Shown here: one piece after another, positions 1-10,905 of the stretch
How positions within the stretch are numbered: the stretch's first letter is position 1
Layout: each line of letters begins with the position of its first letter
Source: Panicum virgatum
Lineage: Eukaryota; Streptophyta; Magnoliopsida; Poales; Poaceae
DNA: 64,000 nucleotides
NCBI RefSeq assembly: GCF_016808335.1
Contig: NC_053137.1
Coordinates: 3,060,955 to 3,124,954 of the forward strand
Reading direction: 5' to 3'
Notes under the pieces: model-generated
Told to the model about the DNA's origin: nothing
The model's database searches: none
Seen by the model: only the letters and a program-made list of their open reading frames with translations
Program-made: the position numbers and the translations under genes

Positions 1-465
1 GTGCTCGCCATCATCACGCCGTGTGCGGCGCAGGAGGACTCGCCGCAGGACTTCGTGGACCCGCACAACGCGGCGCGGTCCAACGTCGGCGCGGGCGCCG
101 TGTCCTGGGACGACGCCGTGGCGGCGTACGCGCGGAGCTACGCGGCGCGGCGCCGGAGCTACTGCGCGCTGGTGCACTCCGGCGGGCCCTACGGCGAGAA
201 CATCTTCTGGGGCTCCGGCGGCGGCGCCGGCTGGTCGGCGTCCGACGCCGTGGCGTCGTGGGTGGCCGAGAAGCGGTGGTACGACCACGGCAGCAACAGC
301 TGCTCGGCGCCGGAGGGCCGGTCGTGCGGCCACTACACGCAGGTGGTGTGGCGCGACTCCACCGCCGTCGGCTGCGCCCGCGTCGTCTGCGACAACGGCG
401 GCGGCGTCTTCATCACCTGCAACTACAACCCGCCGGGCAACGTCGTCGGCCAGAGCCCCTACTAG
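1..465 (+). CDS. Pathogenesis-related protein 1 (CAP domain), 3' part
   Basis: Secreted CAP-superfamily (SCP/PR-1) protein of the plant defence type, truncated at the window's left edge. The frame is open from base 1, so the first codon (GTG) is internal, not a start. The first residues (ITPCAAQ) look like the end of a signal peptide. The mature part begins near [11 protein letters not shown], the usual PR-1 N-terminus. CAP signatures are present: [14 protein letters not shown] and the C-terminal CNYNPPGN. The metal-site His and Glu residues of those motifs are in place, and the six cysteines typical of PR-1 (three disulphides) can be counted. The protein ends in GQSPY at the TAG of 463-465, the normal PR-1 end, and no intron is visible, as usual for PR-1. 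About 154 codons of an expected 160-170 are here. It is the only host gene left of the transposon block and shows no damage. Confidence 0.95.
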   Translation: MLAIITPCAAQEDSPQDFVDPHNAARSNVGAGAVSWDDAVAAYARSYAARRRSYCALVHSGGPYGENIFWGSGGGAGWSASDAVASWVAEKRWYDHGSNSCSAPEGRSCGHYTQVVWRDSTAVGCARVVCDNGGGVFITCNYNPPGNVVGQSPY

Positions 466-690
466 CTAGCATGCTCTGCCTGTATGATCGGTCGAATATA
501 TGTGTGTGTACCGGGTCGAAACGAATACATTGTGTCAGCTGCATATGCATACGATCGATGTGATGATATAAAAATATTCAACGATAAAATCATGTGATTT
601 TTAGAAACAATTTCTGGTCTTACCGTATCGGTTCATGATAATCCGTTTTCTTGGCATGTGAGCTTTGCACTTATCGGCCAACAGAACTAG
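466..690. other. 3' flank of the PR-1 gene
   Basis: AT-rich sequence with no coding frame, probably 3' UTR and terminator of the PR-1 gene. It ends at the 8-bp target duplication AGAACTAG (683-690) of the MITE that follows. Confidence 0.6.
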
Positions 691-849
691 GCAGGGGTGG
701 TAAAGGGTCTAAAATTTTGAACTAGAAAATTTAAGAGCTAGACGTTAAAAATGGCTGAGCTCTAATCTTATACAATTTTGAACTAAAATATTTAAGGGTA
801 TTGTTGGGCTATAAAAAAGCCACTAGGGCCATGGCCCATTACCACCTCT
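691..849. mobile_element. Non-autonomous hAT-type MITE (159 bp)
   Basis: The ends are short imperfect inverted repeats: left GCAGGGGTGGTAAAGGG, right (reverse complement) AGAGGTGGTAATGGG. An exact 8-bp direct repeat, AGAACTAG, flanks it at 683-690 and 850-857. An 8-bp TSD with such ends fits hAT. There is no coding capacity. It sits in the 3' flank of the PR-1 gene. Confidence 0.75.
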
Positions 850-1074
850 AGAACTAGCTGAATGAAGTAGTCATTTGCAGTTGACAATATATAAACGGTT
901 TGAACTACTACCTCCATTTTTAAAAATATGAGACCAGTGATTTTTCCCGTTTATTTGACTTCTCATCTTTTCTATAAATATTTATATAAATAGATAAATT
1001 TACAAGTCAAATTTAGATCCGTGACTGAACTTGTAAGATAGACGATGGAATTAACATCCATTAGAGGAAGTTTC
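850..1074. other. AT-rich spacer, possible decayed MITE
   Basis: No gene. The stretch starting near 908 (CTACCTCCATTTTTAAAAAT) resembles the left end of a Stowaway MITE, but I cannot find a matching right end. Confidence 0.35.
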
Positions 1075-1262
1075 TTATTTTGACACCGAAAAAACTACCG
1101 GTTCCTTTCTTGGCCCTCAAAAAAGTTATGTTCCATATATGACACTGTTAGATTTTCGATCCAAGAACTGTTAAATGTCCTGTGAAAATATGATTTTGCC
1201 CCTGTGGCCCGACCACCCTTCTCCCTCATCTCTTCGCCTACTCCCTCCTCTGCTCCACGCAG
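1075..1262 (+). repeat. Left terminal inverted repeat of the MULE
   Basis: Inverted relative to 37715-38735, as described for the whole element. It is uninterrupted on this side; the right arm is split by a Helitron. The outer boundary is uncertain by about 15 bp. Confidence 0.7.
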
Positions 1263-1279
1263 CCACACTACTACGAAAA

Positions 1280-1615
1280 GCATTTGTTGGGGCGGGTAAA
1301 AACATATTTTTTGGGGCGGGCAGCGCGCCCGTTGCTAGTTCTCGCTGCTAAAAATATCTATTTGTAGGGGCGGGTAGTGAAACCACCCCTAAAAATAGAT
1401 TTCTTGGGGCGGGCCACCCCCTCAACTGCCCCTGAAAATGAATTTTCAGTGGCGGGTCACGCCGTCGCCCGCCCTTGAAAATGCATTTCCAGGAGCGGGT
1501 CACCCCACGACCCGCCCCTCAAAATATATTTCCAGGGGCGGACTGGGGGTCGCCCGCCCCTGAAATTCTATTTCCAGGGTCGGGACACCACCTCACCCGC
1601 CCCTAAAAAGTTTTG
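1280..1615. repeat. CACTA-1 left sub-terminal repeat array
   Basis: Repeated units alternate in orientation around the core GGGGCGGG / CCCGCCCC and are spaced by A/T-rich TTTNNAG-type linkers. In CACTA elements such sub-terminal motifs are the binding sites of the element's own DNA-binding protein (TNPA in En/Spm). That role is inferred here. Confidence 0.85.
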
Positions 1616-2041
1616 CCCGCCGACCTAGATTCAATTTTGAAACTTTCGATAATGTTTCCCGCATTTTTTTTTGCAATTTGCATTCCCATCGATTTTGATC
1701 ATTAAAGTATCGATAATAGTTGGTGAAAGAGACTTGGAATATGTTCGGTAACTAAAAATTCTTACACATACAAAATTAAATTATATGAAAAGCAAACATC
1801 ATTACAATACATCGTTGAAGAATATATTGAATAAATGTTTTTCACTAATCCTCCCTAGGACCGCTACTAGTAGCAGCACGGTGCTGTTGGTTGTGTCATT
1901 CACGAAGCCCAATGTATTTGTCATCCGTTGCCAAATCTTGTGCTTCGTGAATAAAATTTGCCCCTCACGTTGACCACTTCATGCAAAATGAAATGGGACA
2001 AATCGTCGACTACATTTAAAAGTTGTTTCTCATGGAGATAA

Positions 2042-5000
2042 TCATCGTGTCACACAGGGTGAATTTGTAGTTATTGAATTCATTGTAAAATTAAGCAAGT
2101 GTTGGTTATAGTAAAAAATAGAGTAGACATGCATATATCCGTAATAAAGAGAGTAGCCCCTTACACGTTCGGGGTCCGTAGTATATCTCCCTTGCACCCT
2201 TAAATGCTCGCACATGTAGTACCCACAATACACGGAGTCTGTGGGTTGCTTGTGGCACAGGAACCTTACGCGCAGAGTCATTTCATTTGGTTTGTCTGCG
2301 GGATGAGCTCCTCCTTTATGAATGTAGTACTTGTAAGCCCTATTTTAAAATGAAAGAAATTGAAAGTTAATATATATATATATAGTTCTCTAGAGAAATA
2401 ACCATGATATGCTTAGGGAAGATAAGAAATTCACTCACAATTGTAGTATATCTATGAATTCTTGGTATCTCTTGGTTGGCAAATCCAACGAGTCCAATAG
2501 GAGAATTCTTCTGAGCTTTGGTTGTAGTTGGAACCCAATCCAGTGATTTCTAAAAAAAATATTACGTACGTTTTGGAGGCATGGATCGGTGCAATGGTTT
2601 ATTATGAAATGGTTAATATTAGACTTACTGGATGTGGTATGGCGCAAATATGACATCCATGTCTTCCCATAGTGACATCATAAGTGATATGTAGGCCGCA
2701 ACATTTGTGAAGGTCTCTTGATGAAATCTTTTTTTGTTCCTTTTGTTTTGCCTTCTTTGTTTCAAATGACTTTAGGTGGTCATCATCATCGTTCATCCAT
2801 TTTGGCGATGCATGCTTGGCCTCGCAAATCGCTGCGGGGTCAAGATATCAGACCTTCTTTTTTTAAAATAATACCATCAAATGTTTGCATCTTGTAGAAT
2901 ATAATGGATGACAATTACATATTTATGCATATAATATAATATTTTATGCCGTAATATAAAATGAATTAGTATCATGAGCACTTACATGCACCAGAGTCGA
3001 ATCATTTCAATACCAAGTTCTTTGAGGCGGAACATTTGCTGGATGTCTTCAAAATCGAATGTGATATCAAAGATTTCAGGCCCCTTAGTTCCGAATACAT
3101 CCGGATGGTGCGGGGCATGTATGGTTCTGAGTCCAAGTCTACATGCCCTCTTGTATCAATTATGAAGCCTTCTCATAAAAGGAGGACAATCTGCTAGTGC
3201 CAAGCCTGGTAGCAAGTCTTTTCCGTACTCAAATTTTATAGGAGCATCGTCCAAGTCTTAAATGTCATCAACCCCAATTGACTTTTGGAAGTCGGTGTCA
3301 CTACAGGGTGTAGAAAAGCCCGACCGTCTGCTGGCACTAGAATTTTGTGGATTATCCTTAGACTTAGCCTTCTTAACACTTTCATCAGACTTCTTGTTTG
3401 CGGCGTGCCATCTATTCACAATTTCTGACCCTTCCTTGTCCTTTTGGTAAGGCTGCAGCATTCGAGGCAGTACTGATCGTGTCATCGAAGTCGGGGCCGG
3501 TGGAGTATGCTCTCGTGATCGGGTTGTTGGTGGAGCCCGTGCTGATACCGAGCCCTGTGGGGATGGCTCTCTTGTTGCTGGTGGTGATATGGGAGCCTGT
3601 GGTGATGGCTCTCGTGGTGGTGGTGATACGGGGGCCTGTGGGGATGGTTGTCGTGGTGTTGGTGATGGCGGATCCAGCTCTCGTGAGATGTTCATGGTGG
3701 TGGTGATGTTCGAGGTGGTTCTTGTAGTGGTGGTGATGGCTCTCGTGATACTAGAGCCGCTGGTGATGGCGGAGACTGAGGTGACAATACCTCTCGTGAA
3801 AATGGAGTAGCTGGCGATGCCTCTCGTGGTTGTGGTCATGGCAGGGCCTGAGTAGCCAAAGGTACTTGACCAACCAATAAGATATCTCATTTATGCCATA
3901 GAATGGTGGTACCGACACATTCTCCAAGGCAACTCTTTCCATCTGCAGTGGGAAAATCTATCTCGTTATCCTCATAGCTTGATTTTAAGAGTTTCTCTAC
4001 TTGTACGCATGCATATCCGATGGGGATCGTTTTTCCCTCGAATAAACCCCTAGCCAGATGCACTTGAGCCTTGGCTACTTCCTTTATCTTTCCAGCTCTG
4101 CCAACAGGATAGAGCAACAAGCAGGGAGTAGTACTCATTATGGTATCCACCGGGTATTGCTGAGCTGTGGTCGAGGCGACACTACTCTGTGCACATGCCG
4201 AACTCGCTTGGCCATGTACCGGAGGGGGCATGACCACCATCTGTTGAAGCCCCACCACTTGTGAGACTGGGAACATTAGTCGCCCTGACTGCTGCTGCTC
4301 CGCAAGTGTTGCATAAAATAAATTCTTGAACCTTGCTTCCATTTCATTCTCTGCAGCATCAATGATTTCTTCTTTATATCGGTCATGGCTCCTATACCTA
4401 GCCCGGTCCTTCTCGAACCCATCCTAGATGCTCAACTTAGAGGACATACCTCTAACATGGCCTCCATGCTCTTTGGACCCAATGGCCATACTGAGCACAT
4501 CTTTCTCCCTATTGGCTTTGAACTGACCTTTTTTCTGAAGCTCGACAAGTTGTAACATTCTTTCTGCCACCGCTTCGGTCTCGGTTCGATCAAATTTTGG
4601 TTTCCCTTCAACTATCTTTGGCTTCCTTGCTTCAAGCCACTGCCATCCACGGTCGTCCAATCCTTCATAAGGGTCGGGCTAGCTGGCGGCTATTGCCGCC
4701 TCTCTTTCATGCTGCCACCCATCGATCTTCCTTTGGTACCCACCTGGTCCAAGACGGACCTTATGTATGTTGCTCTTTGCTAGTTGAGTTTGCTTCTGGC
4801 TTAGGGCTAGAGCTTCTTCAGTGGTCTTCTATCGAACAAACTCTTCCCATTGTGCTGGTGTGATGTCCCCATTGCGTTCGACCCTTCTGGACATACCGTG
4901 TATTCAGTTCGCTCTTCCACCGGCGGAAAGTTTCACCCAGCATCTTCAGAGCATAATGCTTTACATGTTCTCTAGTTCCTCTGGGCACAATAAATGTTCT

Positions 5001-5701
5001 GCTCAACAATTGCCACATCACTTCTTTTCTCCCCTCAGGAAATAGGGGCCAACTGGGGATCGTCGGATCCAAAACCATCTTTGTTCTTATTATTGCACTG
5101 ATAGCATTCCAAAACCTTGGTACAATTTGCGGAGGATCTATGCGTTCTCCTGCCAGGCTAATTGCATTAATAGTAAATTGTCCTTCGGAGTATTGGTTTC
5201 TTCCTCGCTGACCCCGTTTCCTTTTGTTTTGTTCAATGGAAGTTGTACTTGCAGGATTGGGTCCCGAGCTTTCATTGTCTTCCTCTGTGGGGCTTGGGGG
5301 TCCGCGTCGGTGCTTACCCCGGCCATTCGATGCCTACATGGATAATATGATTCATCAAGTCCTAATGCACAATCTATGAAATTAATGGAATGCTTCGTTC
5401 TAATTAATCGTGCATTCATTACCTGATGTTGTTTCGGTTCGTAATCCAGATCAAGCGCATCCATTGAACGACTTTCTCTTTGCGGAAACGGGTGTGGATC
5501 GAGGGGATCCTGCCACATACCGTCCACCCGAGCCCCTTGTCCAACCCTAGGGCCATCCTCGTCCCTACTTTCAGACTCGTCCGTCGCGGATTGGACATCG
5601 ACGTCGGCTTGGGTCTCCAACTCCATCTGGGATGCAATTTGTTGAAGCTCGTCTTGCAGTTTGGCATCCCTTCGTAGGGAAGATGACGGCAGAGGATCCA
5701 T
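2042..5701 (-). pseudogene. CACTA-1 second gene: plant En/Spm transposase-like domain plus Ulp1 (C48) protease
   Basis: Read on the minus strand in several exons or frames. 5701-5138 holds an acidic, Gln/Asp/Glu-rich start (MDPLPSSS). 5078-4818 has the plant En/Spm (Transposase_24-like) core, with WQLLSRTFIVPRG and ETFRRWKSELN. 4660-4424 has the companion segment with KFDRTETEAVAERM and SKEHGGHVRGM. 4342-3887 has GRAGKIKEVAKAQV. 3890-3258 is a Ser/Pro-rich linker with PSPQAP repeats. The C-terminus (about 2560-2042) is a Ulp1-type cysteine protease: His in NHWIG, Asp in LLDSL, Gln in HKQP and Cys in VYCGYY, split by a ~100-bp intron (about 2437-2330). The tetrad is therefore complete. Some breaks (near 5138 and 4818) may be introns or frameshifts; I cannot tell, so it is marked as a probable pseudogene. 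Function in transposition is inferred from position in the element. Confidence 0.75.
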
Positions 5702-6288
5702 CTATGACTTCTACACGGATTATGAAAAATTCACATTTAATATACACTTATTTGGAATAGAAATGCTGCAATTGTTGCATTCACATTTGTAATATACACT
5801 CTTTTTATGAATAAATAATGGAGACAATAATTCATGTACTCACATTCACATTCTATTTTCTAATTAACTAATACTATAAAATAAATTAGAAATACACATT
5901 CTATATATACAACATTACAGGGTCTCGAAAACTATATAAAATGCTACATTCAATACTACAAAATAAATAAAAATATACATTCAATTTACATTCAATATAT
6001 AGAATGAAGACATTGCGAACTCTTTCATGCACAATTCCACATTTCAATTACAATTATTTTCAAACCAAATATACATCATTTGCAAACTAAGTATATATGA
6101 AATACTTGCTAACTAACTAAATATATTAGAAATCATTTGAATAAGAAACATACATTACAAATAAAAATTAGAAAATAATTCTAACCCTAACTGTAACCCT
6201 AACCCGGGCCGACAGTTGGGCCCCACATGTCAGTGGGAGGCCACCCGGCTTGGCCGAATCGTGGCGCCGCGGCGGCCTGGTGCCGCGG
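5702..6288. other. AT-rich CACTA-1 spacer upstream of the second gene
   Basis: No gene. A short telomere-like stretch (AACCCTAA units, about 6181-6206) precedes a GC-rich segment. As the second gene reads leftwards, this is its promoter side. CGCGG at 6284-6288 is the target duplication of the following LTR. Confidence 0.5.
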
Positions 6289-9200
6289 TGTAACACCCCA
6301 GGTGTTTAATTAGTCAAACCAGGGTCGTTAACACCAAGTCATGTACCCCTAACCTAGAAGCGTCGCGTTAAATAAATGTGTGTATGTGTGTATACTTGTG
6401 CTTTGGGTGGGATACATCTGATCTAGGGTAGTAGTGTAATTTTTCATACTCACCTTAAAATGCAAATTAAAATGCATAAATATTTTTTTTAGGTGATGTT
6501 AGATTTTTGGGCATGAAAAATTAAATCCCGAGTAAAGAAGGTCACATGAAATGTTGAATAAATTCAAGTTTTACCAAACGTGATTTGAAAATGATTTTTG
6601 ATTCATAGCTCAAACAAGTTGGTGCCTGAAACGAAAAATATAGATTTTGAAATTCCCTACAACTTTCGTATTCAAGGTTTTCCATGTTTCAAAAGGAATT
6701 TTTGAGAAAAATTCAAATTTGAATCAAATCTCTATTTTTCTCTCTCTCTCTTTTCTCTCTCTGCTCTCCCTCTCCTCCCCTGTTCTGCCGGCCGACCAGG
6801 GCCGCCGGCCTCACGCCGCGCGCCGCCCGCCTGGCCAGGCCACCTCCCCGGCACCTGGTTCGCCCAGACCGGCCACCCCAACCCGCTCGACCTCGCCACG
6901 TGGCGCCATCCCGTGCACGCACGCCAAGGACCGCCGCAGAGGCGCCACGGCGACGCCGTGAAGGCCCGGCCGACCGCGCCACGCTCCTTCTCGCGCCTTG
7001 ACTCGCCTAGAGTCTTCCCTCGAAGCTCAGAGATGTTCCCGACTCGTCCTTCTCCCCTCCTGAGCCCGCGCGCCACGCCCCGCGAGCCCCTGTTGCCGGG
7101 AACGGCCGCCGCCGCCACCATGGCCGCCGCCCCCTTCTAGGTCGCCGCGGAGCCCCCTCCTCCGCCCTCCCTCGTGCCCAATAACCCCCGCAGCTAGCTC
7201 CCTTGGCCTCCACCGGTGCTCCCCGACCCGCTCGCCGCCGCCCCGGACCACCGGACCGCCGCCGCCGCCGCCAAACGCCGCCGCCGGAGCTCCTGCTCTG
7301 CGGAGCCGCCGCCTCCAGCCGTCCCGCGCCCAACCGAGCCCACCCTTGGGTTCCTCTCGACGCCGTGACGCTTTTCCCCCACTTTCCCCACGCCCCCGGT
7401 GAGCCCCCACGCCGGAATCCCGCCGCCCGCCGCTCCCCTGCTTCAAACTCCGGCCAGGGGCCTATCCGCGAGAAGAAAAAGTCTTCCAGGGGCCTCTGCG
7501 CAAAAAGTTCTTTCTTTTTCTTTTTGTTTTCCAAACCAGCAAACTTGTAAATTCGATATAAATTCATAGAAAAATCAGACAAATGTAAATCCAAATGTTT
7601 TGGAATCCTTGCAACAAGATCTACAACTTTCATTACATGAACATGTTTATTTTCTGTTTGTATTTTAATCTAGGAAAAAGATTAGATTTCAAAGGCTATA
7701 ATTGTTCTAGGAGTTCTACTTAGAATCTATAGGTGATTTTTGTCTGGTAGGTAATGCATGGCATGCTTAGTGTTGTGTAAAAATTTGAGCACCAGTTGAC
7801 CTTTGTAACTAGATGAAACCCTAATCTTGGCTAGATCTAGTAAAATATTTTGCTTTTTATTTCTGGATGTTCTGACTTAGATATATGTATGAAACTTTTT
7901 CTGTGTATTTCCAATACTAAATGAGCACCATTGTCCAAATTTCATTAATTATAGATTTGTGTAGCTATTTCTTTGTTTTAATGCTTGTTTAGTAGACATT
8001 AATTATGATAAATAGTTTATGTTGATAATAAATCATGAAAATATTTCTGAGTGTGCTTTTTGAATATTTTAGCTTGTCCATGGAGTTTGAGCCCTAGTTA
8101 ATGATTAGAACAGGATCTAAAAATTAATCTTGTTAAGCTGATGTATGTTTTATTTATTTTCTCCTATTTATTTATGTGAATTATAAATCCTGAAAAATTC
8201 ACAGTAGCTAATTCATCCCTTTTTAGACCTTCTGTTAAAGTTTGAAATTGTTTTATACTCTGGTCTGAGTTGTATAATTCAATCTTGTTCTAGGAATTGT
8301 CTGATTACATAAATTGTTCTGCATAATTGGCTACAAGATTTAAGATGAGTTTTGTAGGATAGCTAGTCCTGTTTATGTTCTGTTTGAAGTAATTTTTGTT
8401 GAGTTTACTACTATATGTGTGCTGAGTTGTTAAATTATTAACCAACCATGATTTAATTGCTATAGGAAGTTACTCCCACTTGTTTAGGAGATTAGTATAG
8501 CTTTCTTGAGCTATTGATCATGATGTCTTGTGTAGTTAGATAGGTTGAGTTGCTACTCTATAAATGATTGCCCAGTGAAATATGAATGAAAGTGTTTCAC
8601 TCTTTAACTTCGGGTTTTGTTTGCGTTACACCGTTATTGTGAAATAATTCATAAATTCCTACCATCACAACGATTTACTCATGTGCATTGCATCTCATAT
8701 AGATACTACTACTCTCGCTGACGGAACTTACGAGCTGGTGCCCGAGTCCGAGAGTGAGCAGCGCGAAGCTCAAGTTAATCTAACTGAAGCTGCGCAAGAC
8801 TCGAACCCTATTTCGGAAGAGCCCAGATCCAGCTACGCCCAGGAAGGCAAGCCCCGGAGCATGTCCTACTATTTTTAAACTTATGCAACTTTTTATTGTT
8901 CCTATCTATTGGTGCATTTAAGTTTACAGGAGTTGACTGGAACCGTAATTGCATAATCCTAGGTACCGATGTTTGAACACTAGTATGTGTAGGTCGCTAG
9001 TTGGCTATGCTAATGTTTCGGTAGAAGTCGAGTGATTTCCTGTCACTCGCGAGAAATATAGGAGTTGGATGTTTACTACCTGCTGCAACTATAAGGCCTA
9101 CGGGCGGGACTGTGGTACTTGGGATGTCCCGTCTGTTTAGTGAAATGTGATAAGGCCGCAGTGTGTGGTAGTGGTAGTTAAGCGTTTGAACGTACTAAAC

Positions 9201-10280
9201 ACATGCCGAGAATATGGTAATCGGTAAGCTTAAGTACCTGATTGGCCCGGCAAGTGGACTTCTCCCTCACCTTCTTTGAACGTCGTTTCTCATGCGCGCA
9301 CATGCGGGTGCAGAGTCGTCGTACTCTGTAGTCGAGGACGGTGACCCTGATCCACAACCCGGAAAGAAAGGGGAAATGTTGCACGTGTGACTCTGGGAGT
9401 AACCACGTGACGTGTGTTTAGGTCTGCCTTGCAAGGTTAACAAATTCGATTCGAATCGTCCGCCTCTCACGGATAATGGGACTGCTTAACTCTTCTGCTA
9501 CATAGAGTAAGAAGTGGAACTTGATGACGGTGATGAATATGTTTGATTGATGATAGATAAATTTTGTTCACCATGTATGTTGTTGGATAGATGCTCACTT
9601 AGAATGGGTAATTGAACTAGAACCTGAAAGCTAAAACCTGCAATTAAGGACCCACTCTTTATCGCTTTTCGGCAAAACAAACCCCTCAAGCCAAAAGCCT
9701 TGCATGTCTAGATAAAGGGCTAAGTATACCCTCAGTCGGGTAAGCCTTGCTGAGTATTAGAATACTCAGCCTTGCTTGTGGCTATATTTTGTTTCAGGTG
9801 AAACCTTTGAGGATATGATTGCCAGTTTGACCCGGCCTTGCACTCTTCCGCCTGGTTGGTCCGTGGAGTGGGATGCGTCCCCGGCCAATGATGACAAGAA
9901 CGAGTGATGTCTTGTATCGGGCTTTCTCGAGACATCCGTATCGTCATTAGTTCTCGTGTTTACTTTCCGCTAAAATAAAGGACTCTGATGAACTTCTGTT
10001 ACGTTGGTTTGAAAAGTACTTTGTTAAATTTGGAACTTGGTTTGTAATTCTGTTTTTATGTTAAACTCTGTGGTGTAATATTTTGTGAGGTGTTGTAATC
10101 TCTGGACTCGCCTTCGTGTGAGTTATGCTGCTTTGTTCGATCCAGGTTCAAGTGGTTTTATCGGGATTTTACCCGACAGCACTGCCGGATTGCTCCGTTT
10201 TAAGTGCGTGTTAACCCTGATTGTCGTTTTGATGATGGTTAGCGCGCTTAAGCCGGATTATGTCGGGCGGGGCTGCCACA
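6289..10280 (+). mobile_element. LTR-1: ~4-kb solo LTR
   Basis: Begins TGTAACACCCCAGG and ends GGGCTGCCACA, so TG...CA. The flanking 5-bp repeat is CGCGG (6284-6288 and 10281-10285). No second copy of its start is found inside, so it is best read as a solo LTR of an element with unusually long LTRs rather than a complete element. LTR-2 (14468-22172, minus) has the same ends and the same internal order, which confirms the family unit. The internal plan looks gene-like: a GC-rich block with ATGs at 6770-7480, a long T-rich intron-like stretch to ~8640, then a short open frame (8681-8878). Confidence 0.85.
8681..8878 (+). CDS. Short acidic open frame inside LTR-1
   Basis: 65 codons, Glu/Ser/Gln-rich (GTYELVPESESEQ, SEEPRSSYAQEGK). 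I do not recognise a domain. It ends close to a GGCAAGCCCCGGAGCAT motif that is also present in LTR-2 (reverse strand, about 19914-19932), where a different open frame precedes it. That shared position suggests an LTR-borne exon, but coding status is unproven. Confidence 0.35.
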   Translation: MCIASHIDTTTLADGTYELVPESESEQREAQVNLTEAAQDSNPISEEPRSSYAQEGKPRSMSYYF

Positions 10281-10905
10281 CGCGGCGGCCTGGCTTTCCC
10301 GCTGCCGGGGTAACCTGGCGAGGCTGCGCGCGTGGGGAGGAGGCGCGTGAGGGCCGTGGCATGGCCGGTCGGCCGCTGGCCGGTGGTATGGGATGGGGAA
10401 GGGAAGGGGAAGTAAGGGTAGTAGCTTGTGGACGATGAGCAGGGGCGTACCGGAGTGGGAGCGAGCTCGGGGCGGGTCCGGGTGGCCGGAGCGCAGGATA
10501 GGGTCGGCGGCGGAGGTGGAGGAGGAGCGGAGGCCGGGCCGGAGCGCCAGAGGGTGCGGCAGCCGCGGATCCGGGCGTGGAGCGGTCTGGGGCGGAGGCC
10601 GTGGCAGGTCCGCGGCGCCGGAGCGAGCTCGGGGCGGGTCCGGGGCGCCGGACGGCGCGGCGTCGGGGGCTCTAGGGCACGGCGGTCCTGAGCGGAGGTG
10701 GAGGCGGGTCCGGCGCGGCGGCGGCGGATTTGGGGCGCCGCGGTGGCCGGGGCGGAGGAGCGGCGGTCCGGTGCGGGTTGGCGGCGCGGGCGCGGAGCAG
10801 CAACGGCAGCGGTGGAGGTGGCAATGTCGAAATTTTGGCAGCCTGACGGCGTCTGTTCGAACTCGCGCCCGGGAAACTAAAATTTCTTTCCAAGTGTTGG
10901 TATAT
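10281..10905. other. GC-rich CACTA-1 segment without recognised gene
   Basis: Strongly G-rich on the plus strand (GGCGGGTCCGG-type repetition, some units duplicated near 10460 and 10620). Long open frames on both strands are a composition effect. It continues the GC-rich stretch left of LTR-1 and probably is the promoter or 5' UTR side of the second CACTA gene. Confidence 0.5.

Noticed and set aside
908..1070. Stowaway MITE starting CTACCTCCATTTTTAAAAAT
   Set aside because: No matching inverted right end or TA duplication found; left as a note only.
1066..1085. A 9-bp target duplication for the MULE
   Set aside because: I compared bases outside both arms (near 1066-1085 and 38725-38745) and found no convincing 9-bp match, so none is claimed.
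6181..6206. Interstitial telomere repeat (AACCCTAA units)
   Set aside because: Only three or four imperfect units; more like a promoter telo-box cluster than a telomere relic. A similar short motif near 60880 was also ignored.
6289..10280. Complete LTR retrotransposon
   Set aside because: The TG...CA ends and TSD enclose no internal copy of the LTR start and no gag or pol, so a solo LTR fits better.
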